64,000 nucleotides of DNA from Alopecurus myosuroides (taxonomy: Eukaryota > Streptophyta > Magnoliopsida > Poales > Poaceae): NCBI GenBank assembly GCA_028641055.1, contig CM054061.1, positions 119,355,186 through 119,419,185 of the forward strand. Reading direction: 5' to 3'. The notes under the pieces are model-generated. The model did no database searches. It was given only the letters and a program-made list of their open reading frames with translations, and had not been told where the DNA came from. Shown here piece by piece: positions 9,636 through 20,740 of the stretch (position 1 is the stretch's first letter; the number at the start of each line of letters is the position of its first letter). The position numbers and the translations under genes were made by a program.

Positions 9636-12600
9636 TTAAATAAATTTATAATAAGTGCACATCGATATCAGACCAGTTGATCCATGCGTATACATAGTTT
9701 CGTCGCATACAATTAGAAGACAGATATATACATAGTTTCTCCGTGTTTGATCTTTTTGCCTTTTTTTGGTCGCAGTTGCATAATTTAACCCCACATTATG
9801 ACTTCTTCTTATGAATGGAAGACCATGCCTAGGTAGTGTTGTTCTGCTTCTTCTTGTTGTGTATGTTGCATGACTATCATCATCATCTTCTTGATCATCG
9901 TCAATATTTGGGTCGCCGAACGTGTCGAACTCCTCCTCGTCAACGACTCCATCCATTCCGATGATATTTCTTTTCCCTCTCCTCCCGACAACACGGCTAG
10001 GCCTTGCGGGGTCTGTTATGAAGAAGCATTGGGACACATGCTTAGCCAATACCCATGGCTAATTTTGCGATGTGACATTCGCGCTTGATGAGGTTCCGGC
10101 TTTGGGAATAACCATGGTTGTAAAGTATTGGTCTTCTTTTCTGACGGTCGACATCCTAGCCCATCTGACGCGGAACATAGGCACCTTCTCTCCATAGTAG
10201 TTAAGCTCCCATATCTCCTCGATCCTTCCGTAGTATCTTAACTTTTTGTCACCGGTGTAGGATTCCATCGTTACCCCTGAGTTCTGATAATCGGAAGTTT
10301 TGTCTTTCTCCTCTGTGTAGAAAGTGAACCCGTTGATATCATATGCTTGAAACGTCGCTAGGTTGGGAGCTGGGCCATGTGCCAAGGCGTACAATAGTTT
10401 ACTTTTCGCACAATCCCTTGGCGGTGGATTAGCGACGATCACATCTTTAAACCAACGCAAGAAAGTGGAGTTATGCTCTCTGATTATTTCTCCTTCGGTC
10501 CTCCGCTTGCCTTGTTCACTGTACTTTTTAATAATCGAGCTCTTGTGTTTTTCCACCCAAGTATCGACCATGTCAATGTGTTGGAGAGCTACTAAGTTTG
10601 CCCTGTTAAAGTCGGTGCGTCGACAAGCCCGATCCACATGCACTTCTCTACATCCATTTTTGTGACCTACTCCATCGAGCTTGCCAATGTGCTTGTTTCT
10701 GGGCAGACCAACTGGGTCCTCCATGTCCATATGATTCATGCAGAAAGAGATGCACTCTTCGGTGAGAAAGCCCTGAACGATGCTTCCGTCCGGACGAGCT
10801 CTATTGCGAACATATCCTTTGATGATCCCATTCATCCTTTCAAACGGCATCATGTTATGCAGGCACAACGGCCCGAGATGGATGATATCGTCCACGATAT
10901 GGACCAACAGATGAACACATATGTCAAAGAATGATGGTGGAAAGTACATCTCAAGCTCGCATAGTATCACGACAATCTCTTCCTGCAGCCTTGAGATCTG
11001 CTTCCCCGTGAACGACTTTCGAGATATAACGTCGAAGAAGTTACAGAGGCCAAACAGGGTTTCCCGGACGTGTTTGTCCATTATTCCGCGGATCGCAACC
11101 GGAAGTATTTGCGTCATCATCACGTAACAGTCATGAGACTTCATCCCGCTAAACTTTTGTTTCTGCGCGTCGAGGAATCTGCTTATTAGCCCTAAGTAAC
11201 CGCTAGGGACTTTGACTTCGAGAAGGCACATCATCAATTTTGTGATCTCGTCCGGACTAAGAGTGAAGCAGGAGGGGGGGCAGTAATAGTCATTCCTCTT
11301 AATCCTTTTGGCCTTGCGACCCTCCGTCTCCTCATCACACGATTGATCGCCGTCGTCATCATCCGAGCGTCCCCCCTGAAGATCTACCCTAATACCAAAA
11401 TATTTCAGGTCGTTTCTTGCTTTCACCCCGTCTTTGGTCCTCTCCGGCATGTTGAGCAGCGTGCCAAACAAACTTTCAAACACATTCTTCGTGATATGCA
11501 TCAGATCAAGGCAGTGAGGCGTATCGAGAATGGGCCAGTATGGCAAGTCCCAAAACACCGACCTCGTCTTCCATACATCCAGAAGCGGTTTTGGCGCCTT
11601 TTGCTTCTTTCCCGGCTCTGGGCATTCCTTCCAATCATTCAGCAATTTGTAGATTTCTTCGCCGCACCTCTTACGTGGAGGTCCACGGAGCTCATCCTCA
11701 CCGTTAAAAAGGTCTCCTCGCCTTCTCCACGGGTCTTTGTTGGGTAGCCACCTTCGATGGCCAACGAAAACTGTTTTCGAAGACCCAGGATCTTTCGGAA
11801 GTTGCATAAACGTGGGGTCATACATGCACCTCACGCAACCGTTATGTCCGTGGCACACCTGGCCCGCCATATATCCGTAGCCGAGTAGGTCGTGAACCGT
11901 ACAGAGTAAGACAGCTCTCATTGGGAAATATTGTTCACCGAAGGCGTCCCATGTGTTCACCCCTTCCTCGGCCCATAGCGTGTCCAGCTCATCTTTAAGC
12001 AGCTTCAGGTATAGATTGATGTCGTTGCCTGGCTGTTTTGGCCCTTGAATTAGCATACTCATGTGAATATACTTCCTCTTAATGCACAACCAGGGAGGGA
12101 TGTTGTACATCCATACAAACACGGGCCAGGTGCTATGGGTGCTGCTCTGGTTGCCAAACGGATTGAGTCCGTCGGTGCTCACACCCAACCTGATGTTCCT
12201 TGCCTCAGCCCCGAACGTTGGATATTCACAGTCAATTGCTTTCCATTGACTTGCATCTGAAGGATGTGTCAGAATTACTTTTTCACTCTGATTTGGATCT
12301 TTCAAAACTTTATTCCTCCTTTTCGCGTGCCAGCGCATGAGCTCTGCTTCCTTGCGGTCCACGAAATACCGTTGCAGACGGGGAATGAGCGGAAAGTACC
12401 ACACAACTTTCCGAGGGGATTTCTTCTTCCCTTTCTTGTATCGAGCGGCGTTGCAAACTGGACAAATGATTTTTTTCGCGTCCTCTTTCCGATAAATGTA
12501 GCAATCGTTGATGCACACATGGTATTTTTCGTGAGGTAAATCAAAGGGGCACACGACTTTCTTGGCCTCGTCGCAACTTTTAGGACAGGTGTTGCCCTCT

Positions 12601-13118
12601 GGAAGGACATCGTGCCAGTATTGCAGGCTTGCATCGATGCTTATGTCGCTCCATTTGAATCTCGCCTTCATCTGCAGAACATCGAGGGCCACTCTCAGGC
12701 GGGACTCTCCCGGACCGCAGCCTGCATACAACGGTGTCTTCGACTCTATCTCTAGTTGCGCCAGCTTTGATTGCTCTCTAGCAGCAGATATCGAGTTAGT
12801 CGTCTTTCTCAAAAGCAGTTCTTTCAGATGAGGGTCACGCACAACTTCCGTTAGGGGTGTCCCTGTGTCCTCGTGATCTTCTTCCACGTCTTGTTCAGCA
12901 TCTTCTCCATGATCATGTGCGGGGTCATGAGGCTGATCTTGGTCCTGTTGTAGTTCTAGTCGATCGTTGTTATTCTCCTGTTGCACATCATTTCCTATCG
13001 CCGCCGCCCCATGGACTTCATCATCTTCATCATCACTTACCCACTGACTGTTATACCCATCCATGAAACCATACCTGAGGAGGTGACTGAGCAAGTCTCC
13101 GGTAAAGGGATTGAGCAA
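9636..13118 (-). pseudogene. TNP2 transposase of the nested CACTA, one nonsense codon near the C-terminus
   Basis: The frame is open from 13118 to 10062 (1019 codons) and, after one TAG at 10059-10061, stays open in the same frame to 9636. TNP2 (PF02992) features in order: the end of the transposase-associated domain, HLLRYGFMDGYNSQW (about residues 12-26); a cysteine-rich segment with CPVCNAARYKKGKKK (about 215-235); the catalytic core with VSTDGLNPFGNQSSTHSTWP, GPKQPGNDINLYLKLLKDEL and CHGHNGCVRC (about 310-440); DUF4218 with PFERMNGIIKGYVRNRARPD (about 760-830); and DUF4216 with ENSG-like YQNSGVTMES and YYGRIEEIWELNY (about 935-990). Translation past the stop gives PWVLAKHVSQCFFITDPARP, the expected DUF4216 end, so the stop replaces one codon. 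The N-terminal part of the associated domain seems missing or lies in an unrecognised exon; the first ATG is at 13064. The enzyme cuts and joins CACTA ends. Confidence 0.85.
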
Positions 13119-13309
13119 GCCCCCTAGTTTTCACTTTCGACATGGACATCGTATCTCCTTGCGGCCATTTTGTAACATGTCTTCTGTCGCGTGTCTCAAG
13201 TAACTATTCACGACACGTTCACTTTTAACAACCACCATTATATGTCGCCTGCACGAGAGCGCGCCGATATAATTAATATTAGAACCAAACATAATATATA
13301 TATATTTCG

Positions 13310-13570
13310 ATATTCACGAAAAAAATCGGCATGACCTTCCTACAAATTGGAGGTTAGAGGAGTGCCAAACTTTGCCGAGACGGAAATGAATCAACATTCC
13401 GGCAAAGTGGCAACTCATTTTCATATCAAAAAATTCACTTCATGTCGTATTCACGAAAAAATTCGGCATGACCTTCCTACAAATAGGAGGTTATTAGGGA
13501 GTGCCAAACTATGCCGAGACGGAAATGAATCAACATTCCGGCGATAGTTGGCTACTCAATTTCATTCCAC
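13310..13570 (-). promoter_or_regulatory. duplicated block upstream of TNP2, shared with the other gene
   Basis: ATTCACGAAAAAAATCGGCA and AATGAATCAACATTCCGGC occur in two tandem copies of about 140 bp (from about 13313 and 13448). A diverged copy lies upstream of the second gene at 6425-6560. The copies sit roughly 200-500 bp upstream of the TNP2 start on the minus strand. A common promoter region is inferred. Confidence 0.55.
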
Positions 13571-13994
13571 AACAAATTGCGCACACATGCATTTATCGTC
13601 TCCATCACACGACCATTGTTGAATCCGGTGAAATTTCACACATATTGCATATCGCGTGTATCCGGACAAAATTTATATACAAACTCATTTAATTATATAT
13701 TATCATTCATCCCACCTCAAATGAATAGATGGCTACACGATGATATCCGGAGAATTTTGGAGCTTTGGAGAGAGAGGGGGTAATTCTAGATCTAGATGGC
13801 TAGGGAGGGAAAATTTTGGGTAGAAATGGTGTTAGGAGGGAGATAAACATATATATACCAACTAAAATAAATTTAGTTGGTTCAAAAGAGAGTAGGAGGG
13901 TGGAGAAATTGGCATAAATTCGAGCTAGAGAGAGAAGAGGGGACAAGGTGGAGAAGGGAGGGGAAAGTGGGTGGTGGGTGGTCACTTATCGCAG

Positions 13995-14330
13995 ATCTGC
14001 CAGATTACCGCTGGCGAACATGTCTGGTTGTTCGCCAGCGCTAACATGCGTCCTGGGCCCACAAGTTAGCGCTGGCGAACAACCAGACCTGTTCTCCAGC
14101 GGTAGTGAACGTAGCGCTGGCGAACACGCATCCCTGTTCGCCAGCGGTAGTTTCAGGGAGCGGCTGTAGCGCGCGCAGGTTGGTCCCACACATAGCGCTG
14201 GCGAAGCCACGGACATGTTCGCCAGCGGTAGCAGGAATAGCGCTGGCGAACAGGAAATGCTATTCGCCAGTGGTATTAGCGCTGGCCAACCTCAAATGCT
14301 GTTCGCCAGCAGTATACTGGTGGCTATAAG
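13995..14330. repeat. right subterminal repeats of the nested CACTA
   Basis: About fifteen copies of GTTCGCCAGCG(G/C)TA in both orientations precede the terminus at 14346. They often occur as pairs facing each other about 10 bp apart, so local hairpins are possible. Confidence 0.85.
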
Positions 14331-16449
14331 CTATTCCCTACTAGTGCTTGGCCATGTATCCGAACCCACGAGGCTGCGATGACTTGCAATCAACGATATC
14401 TTTATATGCTTTCTGGAAAATATTGATTCTTTGTTCAACTGACACTGTAACATCAGTTTCCTTTGATCTTTTTTCAGTCTCTTTACATGTTGTGTCCTGA
14501 TTATGAAAAAACTCCCAAATCAGATGAAGAAACATCCAAGATGGAGAATAGTAAATATGTTTAGAGTAGCTTCTAAGTCAGTTAACTCACGTAAACATCC
14601 TTGGACTCTGTGGTAGTCCATGTTTCATTCTTTGTGTGGGTCAGTTTCCAGAGAGCAACACAGTCTGGCTCTTCGCCAGTTTCCGAATCCCTCTGCAAGT
14701 AGTGCAACAATTAGATGCTATAAACATTAAAGTAAAGTGAACACCGACGCATGCATAGTGAGTAGGCCCATACATTCTCAAAACTGAGTTGAGAATAGGA
14801 TTTTGATCCTACTCTGTGTTTTGTCTTCATCTGCGTACGGTTTTTCTTGTTCTTTCGGCTGAGTTCCTGCTCATTCAGTTATAAAAAAATATTGTCAGAC
14901 AAGCCATTTCATGATAGTACAAAATTCACAAACATGCAGTATAGAAATAACCTGGAATTTCGGATCAGTGCCAAAGTACTCGATCAGCCATTCCCACTCT
15001 TATTTTTGTAAATCTTCTGGTACAATTGCCCTTATGGCATCATCTGTTTTGTATGCCTTGTAAGTGCTGCTTAGGTTTCCTCGCCAGCCTCTGTATCGCT
15101 CTTTTGCAAGTTTAAGAATTTTTCGACTGTTTCTGCTGTATCTGGCATTTCATATATGTCATGTAATGCGTAAAACAAACAGATAGACTTAGTTTAGTAG
15201 TAGTTCATTAATTATGGACGAAAAAATAGACAACACATGTGAGAAAGGTTGTACTCACCAACATATTTGTGATGATGAGTCGATGGATGTTAGGGTGAAT
15301 GTCTGACCACCTCCTCACTCCAATAATTGGTAACCTTCTTTCATTATGATTACCACGTCATCCTTGAATGAACGGTTGTTCATTCCTACTGGACCACCCA
15401 ATGTATCAGAGAAATCAACACCTAGCTTTGCAGCTCCATTGGCATGACGCTTCTTACTGGCTTTCAAACCTTTCACTACACCTCGCCCTTTCTTCTTCTG
15501 TATGTCATCGCCTACATCCCAAAACACACACAAAGAAACAATTTATTTTGTAGTTGATTGTAAGAAATTAGGACACAAATGTAAAAAAAAAATAGCTAGT
15601 ACCGTCTTGTAGTTGTAGCTTCGGGCGATAGCGGCGAGCATGGGAGAACACATGTCAGTTTCAGACACAGCAGTGTTAGGTTCAATTCCTGTTTCAGGGT
15701 TAACATTTGTACTGAATCAGCAATCGTAGTTTTTATCCATTAAAAAAAATCTTAGACAAAGCTTAAATGTCAAAAATAAATTGCCATATCTACGTTTTCC
15801 CTGAGTTTTTTTTATATTCTAGTAAACTTTCAACCCTTGTCATGCAGACAGATCCTTTCTTTATTTCTGAAAAAGTTAACAATAAATGGACAAAGCATTA
15901 GCATTGTGCACAATTCAGAAAGCTGATTAAGAATTAATGAACTTGTGTACCATTGCTAAAGGAGAAATCTGTATCTTCTGCTTCGTTTGAAGCTTGTTCC
16001 TCATCGGTTGCATCCCTAACTGCATGTTTATGAAAATTGTGGATTAGGTAAGGAATGCATAAAAAAGTTACCGGGGGAATATTTATTAAAGTCTGTATTG
16101 AAGGAGTTGCGCGTTGGAGATTTGGCATTAAAGTATAACCTGTGATAGTGATCGGTCGCTTTTTTCTGGTGGATCCACTTGCATCATCAAGCAGAGACTC
16201 TATTGTTGCAATATCAACCGTGGCCTTCTCCCTAAACACACACAGGGTGATCTTCTTATCATTATAGTGCCTGCGTATCAATGGCTCCAAATCACCACCA
16301 TGGTCCATGGGAACAAGTTTTCCTTTGCCACGGCCATTATTTAACCTGCAGTACAGGTAATCATGCGCGCCACTGAAGCCAACATTTTCAATCAAATTGA
16401 TGAATTCCATATAGCAGATGTCGTCCGGTTCCATGTCTGCTTCCACAAC

Positions 16450-17540
16450 TTTCTTGTTTTTATCACCATTCTAATAGAAAAGGCTAACTTTTCAAATGGG
16501 TTCGGTCGTCTACAATTAGATAGAAGGAAAAAATGAGAACCCAAATAATCAGTGAGTTAGCAGATATGAAATAAAAGAATAGTTACATGGCATTATTCAC
16601 ATAGATAACGAGTCTCCCATCGTCAATACGATTAACCACATCACGGCAAACTAAAATCACACATGAAATTCAGATACACATATGATCGACTAGGTGTTCA
16701 TACACGGATTTACGCTTCGAGCAGAGGAAGAACAGAGAATAACACGAGGAGAACAGAGAATAACAACCAATATCTAGACCATAGAAGAAACGGCGAGATC
16801 ACGGAGGCGGACGAGAAGCAGATTAGAAAGTAATAACCTGAGAGGTTTCGCGTTCCATGGACTCCGATCGCGACGTCGACATGTCGAGAGCTGTGAACAC
16901 GATGAGGGCGATCAGATCTAATCGAAACAGGAGGTCCGTAGATTATGCAATGGCGAAACAGGACGGGCATCGTGCACTTATGAATATACTTTAGCGGGAA
17001 ATTTAAAGTGACTGCTTTTCTTTTTTGGTGGGAACACAAAATTTCGCTACACTTGGCGTTTTAACGGGAGATTTTAATTTTTTTTGGTGGGACATCGTAT
17101 TAGAGCAACCACAACGCCTTGGCACGAATATAGGCGCTAATTGAGCAGTTAAACAATGCATGCAATCGCCGGCTGCCTAGAAAGCATATTGTGCATTGAG
17201 TTTCTAGGCGTCAGGCTCTTAACTATTGAGGGAAAAATGATGGGATTTATTCCCTAACGCTTACAAAGTAGGATTGAAAACATGTGGAAGTCTCACATGA
17301 GTCATGTAGTGTCACTGAACAATTATTTCATGCATCTAATTAGCTGCCGCCGCCTTGTTTATTTCTGCAAACTTCAAATTGCCACTGAAAATATTAAGAA
17401 GGCAAGTAATCTTCATTGCAGATGCAGACATCAGAGGGTTTTGGTGATCAATGCACTCAAGCACATCGCTGATGGCAGTACGATAATTACATACATCCAT
17501 ATGTTCATGATCCGATAAGAATGTCCAGGTTGGCAGACTA
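16450..17540. other. 5' flank of the TNPA-like gene of the large CACTA
   Basis: This probably contains the promoter and leader of the minus-strand TNPA-like gene: a moderately GC-rich leader at 16700-16930, then AT-rich sequence with two similar blocks near 16985 and 17055 (GGCGTTTTAACGGGAGATTT and a diverged copy). From 17100 on the sequence is unassigned and probably begins the cargo segment. Confidence 0.4.
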
Positions 17541-17544
17541 CGTA

Positions 17545-19215
17545 CTACAACCAGGGCGACACCGTCCGCATCACAATCTTCACGCCCAAGTGGCGGTTAC
17601 GGGTGCTCCTAAGTGTAATGAGAATAGCTTGCTTTTCATATAAATGCTTGCCTTCAAGGAACTCCCGCCATGCATTCCTGCCAAACATAATGCGGCCGTC
17701 CCTGTTCGTGTTGTATGGAACGGTGGTGAACGCCTCTAATGATCCGAGGCATGGCCCAGCATGGCCTGAAGACGGAATGCCAGCACTGTCCGCTATGGAC
17801 TGAGGTAGTTTCTGGATTTTGAGCGTGTGGATGAAAGACAAAAAGAAGTAGGTCATAGTAAGGCACACGTTGTAAGCATAAATTGTGTTGAAAACAGAAA
17901 TAGCATTGGTGCCATACGTATCATCTCATATCTGGCCACATTTGTCCACGTCAACGAGTCACGTATGGCACTTCAATGTACTCATCTTTTGTGGGTAGAA
18001 GCTCACGGACGTGGTCCTTCTCATCGTCATCAAGATCAGCTCTCTGAGAGAAGATGATGGAAGAGTCGAATGGGTCATCCTCATCCATGGACTGCTGATC
18101 CGTGGACTCCTCATCAGTCCTGGGATCTGGGTCAGTTTCATTGCTTGTAGTAGAGACGTGGTCGTACAAGTAGTGCATGCGGCACATGTCCAGCTTGAAC
18201 ACCTTGACGGTGAGCAAGGCGTCGCCGTCGTAACTGAAGAGGAGGAAACTGCCGCGCTACAGGAAGTAATATTGGGCGAACTGGTCCCAGCCGCGCCCGA
18301 GGAAAATGCGGCCAGCTGCATCGAACAACACATCCATGTCCCAGTTCTTGCTACTCGGATCGTCCGCCTCACGCAGCTTAAGTTCACGTGGTTCACGGCC
18401 TTTCAGCAACTCCACAAACTTCTTAGGCAGCACCTGCAGCAATATGAAAGTTAAATAGATAGAAAAGAGTGTTTACTACAAATAAGGTTACTGTTTGATG
18501 ATGGATGAGTACTATAAAAAAACGTAAACAAGTAGTACCGAGTAATCAGTTATACTAAATCTTAGTTGAGCAATGAGGGTGTTTGCCACATTATTTCAAA
18601 AAGATGAACTTTCAGTGGGAGCTGAAATTTACCATATCGAGTGAACATATTCACGAACAGCAATTGAGCTACTACAACCCATCTACTAGACCTTAATTTG
18701 ATTCACAAATTTAACTAGCTACAGGCTCATAGCTCAGACACTATGTCAGACTAATTAACTGAAGTGGTGGTGTGGATCGATGAAGCGTACCAGTTTATCC
18801 GATGTAGCGTCTTGTACAAGGGAGTTGAACTCAAAGTCTGCAGATCCCTCTGTTCATCATATAATAGAAATGCATCTCAATTTTCGGCTACATATATAAT
18901 CGAGAATTAACATTTTGGTGATAGAGTCCACGTACTGAATGCCGCGTTGTATTGCAAGCGGCAACTGCTCAGGTCGAACATCTTTACTGTGATGGCATTG
19001 CGGCCGTCGTAACTGCACATCAGAATAAAGCCTCTCTGCAGTTTGTAGGTCCGGGCGAAACACTCCCAGCCGCGCTTGAGGAACATGCGGCCAGTGTTGT
19101 CCAACCACACATCAACGTACCACGTGGTGCTACGCCGATGGCCGACCTCAAGCAGCTTCAGTGCACGGGGTTGACGGACCCCAGCAAGTCTGCGAACTTC
19201 TTAGGCAGTGACTGC
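17545..19215 (-). pseudogene. captured B3-domain gene with three B3 repeats, broken
   Basis: On the minus strand three B3-like DNA-binding domains can be read. Domain 1 (about 19210-18910): SLPKKFADLLGSV, a one-base frameshift near 19165, then VWLDNTGRMFLKRGWECFA and FILMCSYDGRNAITVKMF. Domain 2 (about 18440-18170): VLPKKFVELLKGREPRELKL, GRIFLGRGWDQFAQYYFL, a TAG at 18257-18259 where Gln is expected, then RGSFLLFSYDGDALLTVKVF, followed by an acidic linker. Domain 3 (about 17830-17550): LPQSIADSAG, GRIMFGRNAWREFLEGKHLY. This pattern (LPxxF, GW..F, F.Y.G...F.V..F) fits the REM-type B3 transcription-factor family of grasses. The domains are separated by probable introns. The gene lies inside the large CACTA and is not a transposon gene, so capture is inferred. 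The frameshift and stop make it a likely pseudogene. Homology is judged by motif only. Confidence 0.65.
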
Positions 19216-20735
19216 AACAGAGGATAGAGCAATCCATGAACATCATTCCACCTATCTGGCTAAAATGACAACACAACTGAGTACAATACATGTTTGTCCG
19301 ATGAAGCATCATCTACGTAAGCGAGTAACTCGCAGTCCATCGTATGCAAACCCGCCCGTCGATCGTACTAAAAAGTCTGACTTCAGTTACATTTAGCAGA
19401 CGTGCCAAAACAGCAGAGGTTAAGAAACATGAAGGTTCACTAGAAATTTAGGACTAAATGCAGTCTAGCAGCATCATGGTTCAGAGATAGTCATACAGGT
19501 GCAATTTAAATTTGACATGCATTCAAGAATTTCATGGAAGTATGGAACTTCAGAAAAGAAAATCTACTAGTATGTCAAGGAAATGGTGTGCCGACAATCA
19601 ATTGTACTGCTTTAGCAAATTAATTGAAATAGCTTCTGGTCCTAAAAAATGGCTCACATCTATTGTCCTGCTGAAGAATAAAAATGGAAATTACTAAAAA
19701 TAGCTAGTGAACCTAAAAAGGGGTCAAGTCAACTGTACTGCTAAAGAGTAAAAAGGGAAATTACTAAAAATAGGTATTGGTCCTAGATATGGTAGTGTGA
19801 GTACCAGAGGTCTTACTTTCAACATCACTAATTACCTACCTAGAAAAAAGCACACACAACAACAATTATCAACATTAATTGGGCACCTGGAACTATCAAA
19901 ATTACATGTAGGAAGAGTGCAACATCTCAATCAGATGCATGTAAGTACCATTTACTTTAGTAATAAACGTGTAACAGACAAATCAATCATGAATGACATC
20001 GAACATAAATACGTGCTACCATCTATATCTAGCACAAGATTTCACATTTCTTTCCTTTCTAGACAAGTAGGACACTAGTTACCTTAAAGAAAATTAGTGT
20101 TTGAACTGAAATCGTTCTGCAATGCATCCACAAGAGAAGAAGTTCTAACCTGAGTGCCGCCCGCGATGGACCAGTGGTGAATCGACGCGCTGTGGGTCAA
20201 TCTACAGCGCGATGAAGAGACTGGCGACGACGGCGGTCGCGAGAATGCGGCGTCCCAGAGAGGGATGCTGATCGAGGGGCGACGAGGTCGAGAGATGGAT
20301 GGCTGCGGCGGCGACGGTTTTGGTGAACTGCGGAAAAAGGGTTTTCTCGGAGCAAATAACTGTACGTACACAAAGAGGAGGGGTGCGAACTTGACGTGAC
20401 AATACGAGAGGAAGATGATACTTGGGCCCACCAGTAAGTCTGTTACCACAAAAGGTGGGTACATTTCCGCGGGGCAGTTGCCATTTTTATGGTTCCTATC
20501 TGAACTGCCACCGAGTCGTCTCCCCTCCCCTCCCTTGTTTTCTCCTCTGTTTCTCCACTGCCCTCTTGATCTTCGTCCTACTCCATGCCATGGAGCAGCC
20601 AGACAAGTTTTCCACTACTTTTTTGTAATTAATGGCTATCACACCAATGGTGTGTTCACTTTTAGAAATGTTTGTACAAAAGTATTCCATTCCCAATTAT
20701 TTTGGTAAACAGACGCATTGACCGCTTGTAATAAC
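19216..20735. other. upstream region of the captured B3 gene, no gene called
   Basis: AT-rich sequence runs to about 20100, with two copies of a short block (GGAAATTACTAAAAATAG near 19687 and 19757). A GC-rich segment at 20150-20400 could be a 5' untranslated exon and promoter of the minus-strand B3 gene. ORFs here show no recognisable motif. Confidence 0.4.
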
Positions 20736-20740
20736 CGCGC

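Larger units (their letters stand above)
2064..14346 (-). mobile_element. nested CACTA transposon, nearly complete
   Basis: The left end is CACTAGTAGGAAATAGGC (from 2064). The right end is the inverse of CACTAGTAGGGAATAGC, ending at 14346. CTT flanks both sides (2061-2063 and 14347-14349). Subterminal repeats at both ends use one motif, GTTCGCCAGCG(G/C)TA, in both orientations. On the minus strand it carries TNP2 (13118 to about 9636) followed by a Transposase_24/DUF8039/ULP1-like gene (6320-2865). Length is 12,283 bp, normal for an autonomous CACTA. It inserted into an exon of the older CACTA's TNPA-like gene, so it is younger. One nonsense codon in TNP2 and several frameshifts in the second gene suggest this copy is also inactive. 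Confidence 0.9.
1348..16446 (-). pseudogene. TNPA / Transposase_24-like gene of the large CACTA, interrupted and decayed
   Basis: On the minus strand the first exon (from 16446) starts MEADMEPDDICYMEFINL and continues with a KKITLCVFRE stretch of the kind seen at the start of CACTA second ORFs. Downstream exons give a PF03004 (plant transposase, Ptta/En/Spm) pattern: NGAAKLGVDFSDTLGGP around 15400, then WSDIHPNIHRLIITNM, then EWLIEYFGTDPKF near 14960, then QRINIFQKAYKDIV near 14410. A coiled coil rich in E, K and Q follows at 1840-2060, with probable further exons near 1720-1830 and 1500-1630. Introns are GT-AG. Damage: a TAA at 15000-15002, a one-base frameshift near 15320, a TGA near 1836, and insertion of a 12.3-kb CACTA at codon AAG (2061-2063/14347-14349). 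Deleting that insertion and one CTT copy restores an open frame across the site. The family function is binding subterminal repeats and assisting transposition. Exon limits are approximate. Confidence 0.65.
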
